From NCBI GenBank assembly GCA_020200935.1, contig JAIVHR010000243.1, forward strand, positions 1-5,611: a stretch of 5,611 nucleotides of DNA. The letters are read 5' to 3'. Below the pieces are notes generated by a model. It searched no databases, had not been told where the DNA came from, and was given only the letters and a program-made list of their open reading frames with translations. Made by a program: the position numbers and the translations under genes. This DNA is from Sphingomonadales bacterium. Its GTDB lineage: Bacteria; Pseudomonadota; Alphaproteobacteria; Sphingomonadales; Sphingomonadaceae. This document shows positions 1 through 5,611 of this stretch, one piece after another. Position 1 is the first letter of the stretch. The number at the start of each line of letters is the position of its first letter.

Positions 1-1602
1 CATAGACGGTGGCGCGAACCGCGGCGAGCAGCTTTTCCACGGGGCCGAGCGGGATGCCCTCGGCGATCCGGCCGAGCCAGCCCTCGCCCGGCAGCTGGGC
101 GGCCGCCGCGCTCGCCGCCTCGATCGCCTCGCCGCCGGCCTGATCGTAGCTCGCGACATCCATCAGCCGCGCCGACAGGCCGCGCCTGCGCCCGCGATGG
201 CGGCCTTCGGGGCCGACGATCCAGCGCCTCAGCTCGATCGCCTCCTGCCCGGTCAATGCGGCGGAAAAGGTCGAATCGGCGGCATCGAACAGATGGTGGC
301 CCTCATCGAAGACGATGCGGGACAATGTGCTCCCGCGAAGGCGGGAGCCCAGAGCCGCGGACGATTTTGCGTGTTGCCCTGGATCCCCGCCTTCGCGGGG
401 AAACTGGAATGGCTCGCCCGCCCGGGACGCGAGGATCAGCACCAGCGCGTGGTTGGCGATGACGAGATCGGCCTCCTCGGCGGCGCGCGCCGAACGCTCG
501 ATGAAGCATTTGCGGTAATGCGGGCAGCCGGCATAGACGCATTCGCCGCGCCGGTCGGTCAGCGCCGTCGCGCCGGAGCGGCGGAACAGGCTCGGCAGCC
601 AGCCGGGCAGATCGCCGCCGACCATGTCGCCGTCCTTGCTGTAGCCCGCCCAGCGCGCGACGAGATGGGCGAGGGTCGCCGCGCGGCCGGCGAAACCGCC
701 CTGCAGCGCGTCCTCGAGATTGAGCAGGCAGAGATAATTCTCTCGCCCCTTGCGGACCACGACCTTTTCGCGCCGCTCGGCGGGATCGGGATAGATGCGC
801 TCGGTTTCGCGATCGAGCTGGCGCTGCAACGCCTTGGTGTAGGTCGAGACCCAGACCGCGCCGCCGGCCTGCTCGGCCCACAGCGAGGCCGGGGCGAGAT
901 AGCCCAAAGTCTTGCCGATCCCGGTCCCCGCCTCGGCGAGCAGCATGTTGGGCCGATCCTCGCGCTTGCGCGGATCGAAGCTGCGCGCGGCGGCCGAGGC
1001 ATAGGCGCGCTGCCCCTCGCGCCGTTCGGCGCCCTCGCCGATCAGCGCATCGAGCCGATCGAGCGAATGCGCATCGTCGAGCCGTATCGTCGCCGGCGCC
1101 GGACGCGGCGCGCTCTCCTCCCATTCGGGCAGCCGGGCGAAGAGCCAGCGTTCGGCCTTTTGGGGCTTGTCGATCCGCTCGGCGACCGCCGCCGCCCACG
1201 GCCAGCGCAGCCGGAACAGGGATTGCGCGCTGGTCCAGGCGCCCTCGCGCTCGCCCCATTCGGGCCATTGCAACGTATCGAGCAGGTGGCGGGTCGCCTC
1301 GAGCAGCAACAAGGCCGCATCCTCGTCGCTCTCGGGCACCGGCAGGCCGAGCGTGCGGGCGAGCCCGGCCGGCGTCGGCACGGTGAAGCGCGCCGGATGG
1401 ACGAAGGCGAAGAGCTCGAGCAGATCGAGGCCTGAAAGCTCGGGATAGCCGAGCCGCTGGCCGGTCATCGGCGCATTCAGCACGATCATCGGCGTCTCGG
1501 CCGCCGCGCCGATCGCCTCGCCGCGCCCGACGGTGCGGATCTCGCCGTCGGGCGCGGCTATCCAGATGCCGCCATGGGTGGCGTAGAGCCAGCGCGATCC
1601 AC
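1..1602 (-). CDS. ATP-dependent DNA helicase, DinG/XPD (Rad3-related) family; N-terminal part, 3' end outside window
   Basis: A superfamily 2 DNA helicase with an iron-sulfur domain, expected to unwind DNA 5'-3' using ATP in repair or replication. The open frame reads leftward and runs off the edge without a stop. I see a Walker A motif (AEAGTGIGKT, 908–937), four cysteines placed as in the XPD/DinG Fe-S domain (codons 728–730, 539–541, 524–526, 506–508; the last three as CxxxxCxxxxxC), the segment IANHALVL, and a Walker B box DEGH (296–307). The Gly in DEGH in place of Ala is what I recall for the alphaproteobacterial branch, whose members are about 900 residues. The start is a problem. The conserved N-terminus (ATHGGIW, about 1562–1582) lies in a frame with no ATG, GTG or TTG before an in-frame TGA at 1610–1612, and the first in-frame ATG (1487–1489) is inside conserved sequence. 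I set the 5' end at a GTG (1600–1602) that would be in frame if one base were restored near 1586–1596. A palindromic repeat is translated within the gene at about 330–401. Family call is firm; the exact gene name is not. Confidence 0.9.
330..401. repeat. Dispersed palindromic repeat inserted in frame in the helicase gene
   Basis: Two hairpins face each other. The left one, 330–347, has 7-bp arms CTCCCGC/GCGGGAG around GAAG. The right one, 385–400, has 6-bp arms CCCCGC/GCGGGG around CTTC. The 14-base cores at 332–345 and 386–399 are exact reverse complements, so the whole is also one large inverted repeat with about 40 bases between its arms. The core CCCGCGAAGGCGGG followed by a CCAG-type end resembles a short repeat I recall in many copies in sphingomonad genomes, usually between genes. 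The unit is about 72 bp, a multiple of three, and carries no stop in the helicase frame. It adds about 24 residues between the IANHALVL segment and the DEGH Walker B box. The exact boundaries are estimated. Confidence 0.8.
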
Positions 1603-1943
1603 AACAGTGTCAGAACCAGCACCGAACCGCCGATCACGATCATCGGCACGAAACCCAGCTTTCCGTTGATCACGAACCAGAGCCCCGTCGCCTGCGTCGC
1701 GACGGCCAGATTGTAGATCAGCCATTGTACGAACCCCGCGCCGATCCGCGTATCGCCGGCCGGCCGGGAGAAGAGATACGACAGCGCGATTCCCAGCACC
1801 CCGCCGAGCAGCCCGGCATGCGCATGCGCCGACGACATGCCGAATTGCCCGCTCATGCCGAGATACATGCCGAAGCTCATCGTCGCCAGCAGCCAGACCA
1901 GCCCCGATTTCGCCCACAATTCCGACAGGCTCGATGTCAGCAT
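1558..1943 (-). CDS. Small four-helix integral membrane protein, function unknown; 3' end frame-broken
   Basis: The ATG at 1941–1943 follows a strong ribosome binding site (GGAGG on the minus strand, 1952–1956, 8 bases away). The protein has about four hydrophobic segments, near residues 14–32, 43–58, 71–91 and 99–120, so it should lie in the inner membrane. A conspicuous HAH pair (His40, His42) opens the second helix. Paired histidines of this kind occur in heme-binding membrane proteins distantly related to oxidase subunit I, but that is only a hint and I do not assign a function. In the sequence as given the frame has no stop after the last helix; it continues as arginine-rich nonsense antisense-like sequence to 303. 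Restoring one base near 1586–1596 would move it into a frame ending at TAG 1558–1560, giving about 128 residues with the tail ...PPMAASG. I placed the 3' end there. It would then overlap the helicase gene by about 45 bases, suggesting translational coupling. Confidence 0.65.
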
Positions 1944-1951
1944 TTCACCCC

Positions 1952-1956
1952 CCTCC
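1952..1956 (-). promoter_or_regulatory. Ribosome binding site of the membrane-protein gene
   Basis: GGAGG on the minus strand, within a G-rich run, 8 bases before the ATG at 1941–1943. It is one of the two best Shine-Dalgarno matches in the window and fixes the start of the membrane protein. Confidence 0.75.
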
Positions 1957-1961
1957 GTGAC

Positions 1962-1981
1962 GATCCGAACCCCCTCGGATC
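1962..1981. repeat. Short perfect inverted repeat in the gap before the membrane-protein gene
   Basis: GATCCGA (1962–1968) and TCGGATC (1975–1981) are exact reverse complements around a 6-base C-rich (G-rich in the transcript) loop. It lies in the 80-base gap after the epimerase-like gene and ends 5 bases upstream of the ribosome binding site of the membrane-protein gene. There is no T-run after it on the minus strand, so it is not a classical intrinsic terminator. It could be an mRNA hairpin limiting decay or ribosome access, or a protein site. Function is not shown by the sequence. Confidence 0.5.
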
Positions 1982-2023
1982 AACGCGATCATGCAGCGTG
2001 CTCCGCCGACCGGCAAGATGCGA

Positions 2024-2968
2024 TCAATAGGGCGGTTCCTTGATCCGCGTCCGGCCCCGCTTCTTGTCGCCGCGGCGGGCGTCGGTCTCGGCGAGATCGC
2101 GGGCGAAGATATCGGCCATCTCGTCGAAATAATCATCGCCGGTCAGCCGGGCGAGCTCGCGCTGCTGGCGGATCGTGCGCTGGGGATTGTAATCGGGCTT
2201 GTAGCCGCCCCTGAGATCGTAACGGTTGATATTGTTGGTGACCTGGAAACAATGCGTCTTGGCGCGCAAGGTGGCGAGGCCGCCCTGCAGGAATCGTTCG
2301 ACCCAGGGCCAGGGCAGATGCCGCCGGGCGTAATAGAGACCGTAGACGGCGTGGATATGGCCGTTGAGCACGCGCGAGGGCTCGCTCTCGTCGGTCGGAT
2401 ATTCATCGAACCAGATATAGCCGTCCTCGTCGATCCAGCTGAACCAGGGCCGCTCGAGCCGCTTTTCGGCGGTGTTGATGATCCGGTACGCCCCGGCGAG
2501 TTCGCGGATCAGCTTGAGACGGGACTTGTCGGGGCAGACATCCTGCATCCGGCACAGACCGCGCATGACCAATGCATTCTGGATGCTGCTGACCCAGCCC
2601 GGCGCCATGACATGATCGAACCGGTCATGCTCGTAATCGCTGGCGACGAATTTCCTGCCGTCGCGTTCGATCAACGTTTCCTCGGTGAGCTCGATCAGCT
2701 CCGCCTCGATCTCGAGGCAGGGCGCGCGCATCCCGGGATTGGCCGCGACGTAATTCGCGAGGCGGATCAAATTCCGATAGACGATCGCCGGTTCGTAGCG
2801 GCCCGGATAGAGCGTGTAATAGAATTTCGACCAGCCGACCGGCAGCCGCTTGCCGAGATTCTTGTCGCGGTCGGTATCGGGCTTCCACTCCGCGTCGGGC
2901 ACGGCATCGTCATAGCCGTCGATCGAGAACTTCTTGCGCAGCTGATAGTCGGCAACGTGAAACTTCAT
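2024..2968 (-). CDS. D-glucuronyl C5-epimerase C-terminal-domain-like protein
   Basis: A 314-residue protein, starting at ATG 2966–2968 and ending in TGA 2024–2026. Residues about 115–292 read like the C-terminal alpha/alpha-barrel domain of glucuronyl C5-epimerases (Pfam C5-epim_C). Signs are GWVSSIQNALVMRGL (124–138), an aromatic-acidic stretch WFSWIDEDGYIWFDEYP (175–191), the hallmark VLNGHIHAVYGLY (200–212), and YDLRGGYKPDY (250–260) followed by RELARLTGD (270–278). Known members invert the C5 carboxylate of D-glucuronate to L-iduronate in heparin- or heparosan-type polymers; the substrate here is unknown. There is no signal peptide or membrane helix, so it appears cytoplasmic or is exported with partners not seen here. 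The N-terminal ~110 residues have no domain I recognise. The C-terminus is short, basic and probably disordered. No polysaccharide genes lie beside it; the next gene in the same direction is the membrane protein, 80 bases on. The ribosome site is weak. It could equally be a lyase or hydrolase built on the same barrel. Confidence 0.8.
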   Translation of the reverse strand: MKFHVADYQLRKKFSIDGYDDAVPDAEWKPDTDRDKNLGKRLPVGWSKFYYTLYPGRYEPAIVYRNLIRLANYVAANPGMRAPCLEIEAELIELTEETLIERDGRKFVASDYEHDRFDHVMAPGWVSSIQNALVMRGLCRMQDVCPDKSRLKLIRELAGAYRIINTAEKRLERPWFSWIDEDGYIWFDEYPTDESEPSRVLNGHIHAVYGLYYARRHLPWPWVERFLQGGLATLRAKTHCFQVTNNINRYDLRGGYKPDYNPQRTIRQQRELARLTGDDYFDEMADIFARDLAETDARRGDKKRGRTRIKEPPY

Positions 2969-3065
2969 GGACCTGTCAAATCAACTCGATGGGGATGTGT
3001 CGCTATCGCCCCGGCCGGCTCCGGGCAAGCATACGCCGGGAAGGTTCGGGAACAGCCGTCGATCC

Positions 3066-3103
3066 GTCGGCTTGATCCCCGATATCCGGGGCTTACCGCC
3101 GAC
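3066..3103. repeat. Two-part imperfect palindrome in the lysK leader
   Basis: The outer arms GTCGGC (3066–3071) and GCCGAC (3098–3103) and the inner arms CCCCG (3077–3081) and CGGGG (3087–3091) are all exact complements. They surround ATATC, with interior loops of 5 and 6 bases. It ends 57 bases before the lysK start and overlaps the candidate -35 box, so it could be an operator if transcription starts downstream, or an RNA hairpin if it starts upstream. Competing stems share its arms: 3054–3058 with 3068–3072, and 3098–3102 with 3110–3114. Confidence 0.5.
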
Positions 3104-3146
3104 ATTCTTTCGGCTATGCTGCCTAGCCTTCGTCCATTTCCGCCGC

Positions 3147-3152
3147 AAGGAG
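3147..3152 (+). promoter_or_regulatory. Ribosome binding site selecting a TTG start for lysK
   Basis: AAGGAG lies 8 bases before TTG 3161–3163. No ATG or GTG in this frame is near, and the protein sequence after the TTG (SALRDIAATHKAWPYEEA) matches the usual beginning of alphaproteobacterial LysK. The long open frame upstream of it is the antisense of the epimerase-like gene. Confidence 0.85.
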
Positions 3153-3160
3153 AAAGCCCG

Positions 3161-4267
3161 TTGAGCGCGCTTCGCGACATCGCAGCCACGCACAAGGCCT
3201 GGCCCTATGAAGAGGCGAGCAAGCTGGTCAAGCGCTATCCCGACGGCAAGCCGGGCGGCGGGCCGATCGTCTTCGAGACCGGCTATGGCCCTTCGGGACT
3301 GCCGCATCTCGGCACCTTCCAGGAGGTCGCCCGCACGCTGATGGTGCGCCATGCGCTGAGCGAGCTGACCGGCTGGGAGAGCCGGCTGATCGCCTTTTCC
3401 GACGATATGGACGGCATGCGCAAGGTGCCGCCGAACCTGCCGCATTCGGACATGCTGCACGCGCATCTCGATCAGCCGCTCTGCAAGGTGCCTGACCCGT
3501 TCGGCTGCCACGACAGCTTCGCCGACCATAATAACAGCCTGTTGCGCAAGTTCCTCGACGATTTCGGCTTCGAATATGAATTCGTCGCCAGCCACGAATG
3601 CTACCAAGACGGCCGCTTCGACGAGCAGCTCGTCAATGTGCACATCTATCGCGACCCGAAGAAGGCCAAGCAGCTCTCCTTCCAGATCATCCCCAAGGCG
3701 GTCGACGAATATTACCGCTTCCTCGCCGCCTATCCCGATCAGGAGATCAAGGAAAAGCTCGGCAATCCGGTCCATCACGTCCATGCCGGCGATCCGCCCC
3801 AAGCCGCGATGCCGATCGATTTCGGCATGCTGCTCAATCTCGTCGGCGTCGCCAACACCGACGACAAGGACCTGCTCTGGGGCTTCGTCCAGCGCTATGC
3901 GCCCGACGCCTCGCCCGAAACGCATGCCGATCTCGATACGCTGATCGATCATGCGCTCGTCTATTTCCGCGATTTCGTCGAGGAGTCGCTGTTCAAGCGC
4001 GCGCCCGACGCGAAGGAGACCGCGGCTTTGCGCGATCTCGACGCCGCGCTCGCCGCAATGCCCGAGGATGCCGATGCCGAAACGATCCAGAATGCCGTCT
4101 TCGAGATCGGCAAGACGCACGGTTTCGAACCGCTGCGCGACTGGTTCAAGGCGCTCTACGAAACATTGCTCGGCGCGACGCACGGTCCGCGCATGGGGAG
4201 CTTCACCGCGCTCTACGGGATCGACAATGTCCGCAAGCTGATCGCCGAGGCGCTCGAGCGGGAGTGA
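3161..4267 (+). CDS. lysK: Class I lysine--tRNA ligase (LysK), internally shortened
   Basis: Class I lysyl-tRNA synthetase, normally attaching lysine to tRNA-Lys in the cytoplasm. The TTG start follows a strong AAGGAG; the protein is 368 residues. The N-terminus carries ETGYGPSGLPHLGTF (39–53), with the HIGH-type signature at HLGT (49–52), then FSDDMDGMRKVP (79–90), DPF (112–114) and FGFEYEF (135–141). The C-terminal part keeps IYRDPKKAKQL (162–172), IPKAVDEYYRF (177–187), GNPVHHVH (201–208), the helical tRNA-binding region and the family tail GPRMGSFTALYGIDNVRKLI (342–361). As I recall the family (about 520–550 residues), some 150–160 residues that should separate FDEQL (153–157) from IYRDPKK are absent. 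No KMSKS/KISKS motif occurs anywhere in the protein. The reading frame is kept across the join (about 3629–3646). Such an enzyme should not activate lysine, so the gene is either a degraded or repurposed copy with another lysyl-tRNA synthetase elsewhere, or an assembly error. It converges on the merR-type gene. Confidence 0.9.
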   Translation: MSALRDIAATHKAWPYEEASKLVKRYPDGKPGGGPIVFETGYGPSGLPHLGTFQEVARTLMVRHALSELTGWESRLIAFSDDMDGMRKVPPNLPHSDMLHAHLDQPLCKVPDPFGCHDSFADHNNSLLRKFLDDFGFEYEFVASHECYQDGRFDEQLVNVHIYRDPKKAKQLSFQIIPKAVDEYYRFLAAYPDQEIKEKLGNPVHHVHAGDPPQAAMPIDFGMLLNLVGVANTDDKDLLWGFVQRYAPDASPETHADLDTLIDHALVYFRDFVEESLFKRAPDAKETAALRDLDAALAAMPEDADAETIQNAVFEIGKTHGFEPLRDWFKALYETLLGATHGPRMGSFTALYGIDNVRKLIAEALERE

Positions 4268-4304
4268 GGGCGGCCCGATTGGACGAGGCGCATTGGTCCA
4301 TCCC

Positions 4305-4421
4305 CCGTTCGTCTTGAGCTCGTCGGGCCGAAGGCGACCGCAGGTCAACGGCGAGCCGCAAGCGACATCGTCTGCGGCCCGCCCTTCGACTGCTGCCTTC
4401 GGCAGCGCTCAGGACGAACGG
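4305..4421. repeat. Dispersed inverted-repeat element between convergent genes; possible bidirectional terminator
   Basis: The outer arms CCGTTCGTCTTGAGC (4305–4319) and GCTCAGGACGAACGG (4407–4421) pair at 14 of 15 positions. Nested inside are CCGCAG/CTGCGG (4338–4343 with 4372–4377) and a tight hairpin GCTGCC-TTC-GGCAGC (4392–4406), giving a branched fold. The TTCGTCCTGAGC...GTCGAAGG wording resembles a repeat I recall as abundant between sphingomonad genes. It fills most of the 171-base gap between lysK (plus strand) and the MerR-type gene (minus strand) and may end transcription from both sides. There is no T-run, so an intrinsic terminator is not proven. Confidence 0.7.
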
Positions 4422-4438
4422 TGTCCGCTTGGCGTGAC

Positions 4439-4768
4439 TTATTCCGCGAGGGCCTCGGCCAGCTCGTCGCGCATCGATTTGAGTTCGGCGAGGATTTCGG
4501 GCGAGGCCTCGGTCCGGGTGCCTTCGTCGCCGTCGCCGGCAAGCAGCTTCTGGACGCCCTTGATGGTGTAGCCGTCGCGGTTGAGCAGCCGGTTGATCCG
4601 CTCGGCGAGCGCGATGTCTTCGGGGCGGTAATAGCGGCGGTTGCCGGCGCGCTGCAGCGGTGTCAATTGCGGAAAGCGCGTTTCCCAATAGCGCAGAATA
4701 TGTTGCGCGACGCCGAGCCGCTCGGACAGCTCTCCGATGGTCAGGAAGGCGCCGGCTTGCTTCGCCAT
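4439..4768 (-). CDS. MerR-family transcriptional regulator
   Basis: A 109-residue DNA-binding protein. The N-terminal winged helix-turn-helix is clear: FLTIGELSERLGVAQHILRYWETRFPQL (8–35), then the wing RAGNRRYYRPEDI (40–52) and the helix AERINRLLNRDGYTIKGVQKLL (55–76). The tail (about 85–109) is a charged helix, EILAELKSMRDELAEAL, likely for dimerisation. It has no C-terminal effector domain and no cysteine metal site, so an inducer cannot be guessed. It resembles the short MerR-like regulators regularly found just after ihfA in alphaproteobacteria. It starts 3 bases after the ihfA stop and lacks a good ribosome site of its own, which suggests translational coupling. Its targets are unknown. 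Confidence 0.92.
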   Translation of the reverse strand: MAKQAGAFLTIGELSERLGVAQHILRYWETRFPQLTPLQRAGNRRYYRPEDIALAERINRLLNRDGYTIKGVQKLLAGDGDEGTRTEASPEILAELKSMRDELAEALAE

Positions 4769-4771
4769 GCG

Positions 4772-5074
4772 CTAATCGTCGACTTTGATGATCTGCTGAC
4801 GCATCGACTGGCTGGCGCGGAAGGTCAGCACGCGGCGCGGGGCGATCGGCACTTCGACACCGGTCTTGGGGTTGCGGCCGATCCGCTCGCCCTTGTCGCG
4901 CAGGATGAAGCTGCCGAATCCCGAAATCTTCACATTCTCGCCGTCGCTCAGCGCGTCGCACATATGCGCCAGCACCGATTCGACGAGATCGGCCGATTCC
5001 GATCGGGACAGACCCACCGACCGATGCACGGCATCGGCCAGATCGGCCCGCGTCATTGTTCCTGCTTCGCTCAT
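4772..5074 (-). CDS. ihfA: Integration host factor subunit alpha
   Basis: The alpha chain of the IHF heterodimer, a nucleoid protein that binds specific sites in the minor groove and bends DNA sharply, assisting transcription, replication and recombination. The 100-residue product shows the full HU/IHF fold: [28 protein letters not shown] (8–35), then [28 protein letters not shown] (45–72). The DNA-intercalating arm tip carries Pro69 in GRNPKTG, followed by [14 protein letters not shown] (75–88). I chose ATG 5072–5074 because it has a G-rich ribosome site (GGGGGA) just upstream and gives the normal family length. An extended start at 5132–5134 adds 20 unlike residues, and ATG 5054–5056 would shorten the protein by six. 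The gene lies 72 bases after fabH and 3 bases before the MerR-type gene, probably in one transcript. Its partner ihfB is not in the window. Confidence 0.95.
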   Translation of the reverse strand: MSEAGTMTRADLADAVHRSVGLSRSESADLVESVLAHMCDALSDGENVKISGFGSFILRDKGERIGRNPKTGVEVPIAPRRVLTFRASQSMRQQIIKVDD

Positions 5075-5146
5075 CACCATCCCCCACTCAAAGTTTCCCG
5101 AAAAGGGCTTATCCCAGTTCGATGTATGTCGCAAATTGGTAGCAAA

Positions 5147-5611
5147 TCAATACCGGACGACCGACGCCCCCCAGGTGAAGCCGCCGCCCATCGCCTCGAG
5201 CACCAGAATGTCGCCGCGCTTGATCCGGCCGTCGCGCACCGCGGTGTCGAGCGCCAGCGGCACCGAGGCGGCCGAGGTATTGGCGTGCTGATCGACGGTG
5301 ACGATGACCTTGCCGGGGTCGAGCCCGAGCTTCTTCGCCGTGGCGTCGAGGATGCGCCGGTTGGCCTGGTGCGGCACCACCCAGTCGACATCGCCGGCTT
5401 CGAGCCCGGCGGCGTCGAGCGCTTCGTGCATGACCTCCGAAAGATTGACCACCGCATGGCGAAACACTTCGCGGCCCTTCATCCGCAGCTTGCCGACGGT
5501 GCCGGTCGTCGAGGGGCCGCCGTCGACATAGAGCAGCTGGTTGTGGCGGCCGTCGGCATGGAGCCGGGAGGAAAGCACGCCGCTCTCGCCCTCTCCGGCG
5601 CGCAACACGAC
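5147..5611 (-). CDS. fabH: 3-oxoacyl-ACP synthase III (FabH), C-terminal half; 5' end outside window
   Basis: Beta-ketoacyl-ACP synthase III condenses acetyl-CoA with malonyl-ACP to start fatty-acid synthesis in the cytoplasm. The visible 154 residues are the C-terminal half of the thiolase fold. They include the catalytic histidine in [10 protein letters not shown] (about 78–87 of the fragment, His81) and the catalytic asparagine in [10 protein letters not shown] (109–118, Asn111). They also include the closing glycine-rich GGGFTWGA (142–149). The third catalytic residue, the cysteine, lies beyond the right edge. The gene ends with TGA at 5147–5149. In many alphaproteobacteria the order is plsX–fabH–ihfA–merR; the visible part agrees with this, so plsX is expected just off the right edge. 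About half of a ~320-residue protein is seen. Confidence 0.97.
   Translation of the reverse strand, partial: VVLRAGEGESGVLSSRLHADGRHNQLLYVDGGPSTTGTVGKLRMKGREVFRHAVVNLSEVMHEALDAAGLEAGDVDWVVPHQANRRILDATAKKLGLDPGKVIVTVDQHANTSAASVPLALDTAVRDGRIKRGDILVLEAMGGGFTWGASVVRY

Larger units (their letters stand above)
2969..3160. promoter_or_regulatory. Divergent intergenic region between the epimerase-like gene and lysK
   Basis: 192 bases that should carry the promoters of both divergent genes. For lysK, TATGCT (3115–3120) could be a -10 box with a poor -35 (TTACCG, 3093–3098; spacing 16). This is a weak match and not decisive. For the leftward gene I find no convincing promoter: TTGACA on the minus strand (2973–2978) sits only a few bases from the ATG, too close to serve as its -35. 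The region also holds a two-part palindrome at 3066–3103. Confidence 0.35.

Noticed and set aside
330..400. CRISPR repeat or intrinsic terminator
   Set aside because: There are only two facing arms with no regular spacers and no T-run, and the segment is inside an open coding frame.
197..1435. A 412-codon plus-strand open frame
   Set aside because: It is antisense to the helicase, whose own frame shows Walker A, the Fe-S cysteines and DEGH.
303..1943. A 546-codon open frame on the minus strand, apparently a membrane protein with a long C-terminal tail
   Set aside because: After about residue 120 it becomes Arg/Ala-rich out-of-frame reading of the helicase gene. The lack of a stop is a consequence of high GC and the frame break, not a true fusion.
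2973..2978. TTGACA on the minus strand as a -35 promoter box
   Set aside because: It lies 4 bases from the ATG of the epimerase-like gene, leaving no room for a -10 box and leader.
1991..4267. A 758-codon open frame on the plus strand that includes lysK
   Set aside because: The part before 3161 is antisense to the epimerase-like gene and has no protein character of its own; the TTG at 3161 with AAGGAG is the real start.
2981..4348. A 455-codon minus-strand open frame
   Set aside because: It is antisense to lysK, rich in Ile/Glu/Arg, a typical mirror of a GC-rich gene; no family is recognisable.
4203..5087. A 294-codon minus-strand open frame
   Set aside because: Out-of-frame reading across ihfA, the MerR-type gene and the intergenic repeat; Arg-rich with no domain.

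Overview
The window looks like a piece of a GC-rich alphaproteobacterial chromosome, most likely a sphingomonad (order Sphingomonadales). This rests on the base composition, the fabH–ihfA–merR order, a class I lysyl-tRNA synthetase close in wording to alphaproteobacterial LysK, and two dispersed repeat types that I recall as common in sphingomonads. The genus is not resolved.

Layout, left to right. (1) 1–1602, minus strand: the N-terminal part of a DinG/XPD-type iron-sulfur helicase that runs off the left edge. (2) 1558–1943, minus: a small four-helix membrane protein that overlaps the helicase 5' end. The reading frames of both genes are broken at this overlap, and one missing base would repair both. 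(3) 2024–2968, minus: a protein with a D-glucuronyl C5-epimerase C-terminal-type domain. These three genes point the same way and may be co-transcribed. (4) 2969–3160: a divergent intergenic region with a conspicuous palindrome and alternative hairpins. (5) 3161–4267, plus: lysK, encoding class I lysyl-tRNA synthetase, which appears to lack an internal block of roughly 150–160 residues including the KMSKS loop. (6) 4268–4438: a convergent intergenic region filled by an inverted-repeat element. (7) 4439–5611, minus: fabH (C-terminal half only), then ihfA, then a MerR-family regulator. This is a familiar alphaproteobacterial gene order linking fatty-acid initiation with a nucleoid protein gene.

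There is no stretch over 300 bases without a gene. I see no RNA gene, CRISPR array, transposase or defence system, and no convincing new multi-gene system. The real oddities are three lesions or insertions in otherwise conserved genes: a palindromic repeat translated in frame inside the helicase, a frame break where the helicase and membrane-protein genes overlap, and the in-frame loss of the catalytic centre of LysK. Each could be biological or, for the frame break and the deletion, a sequencing or assembly error.
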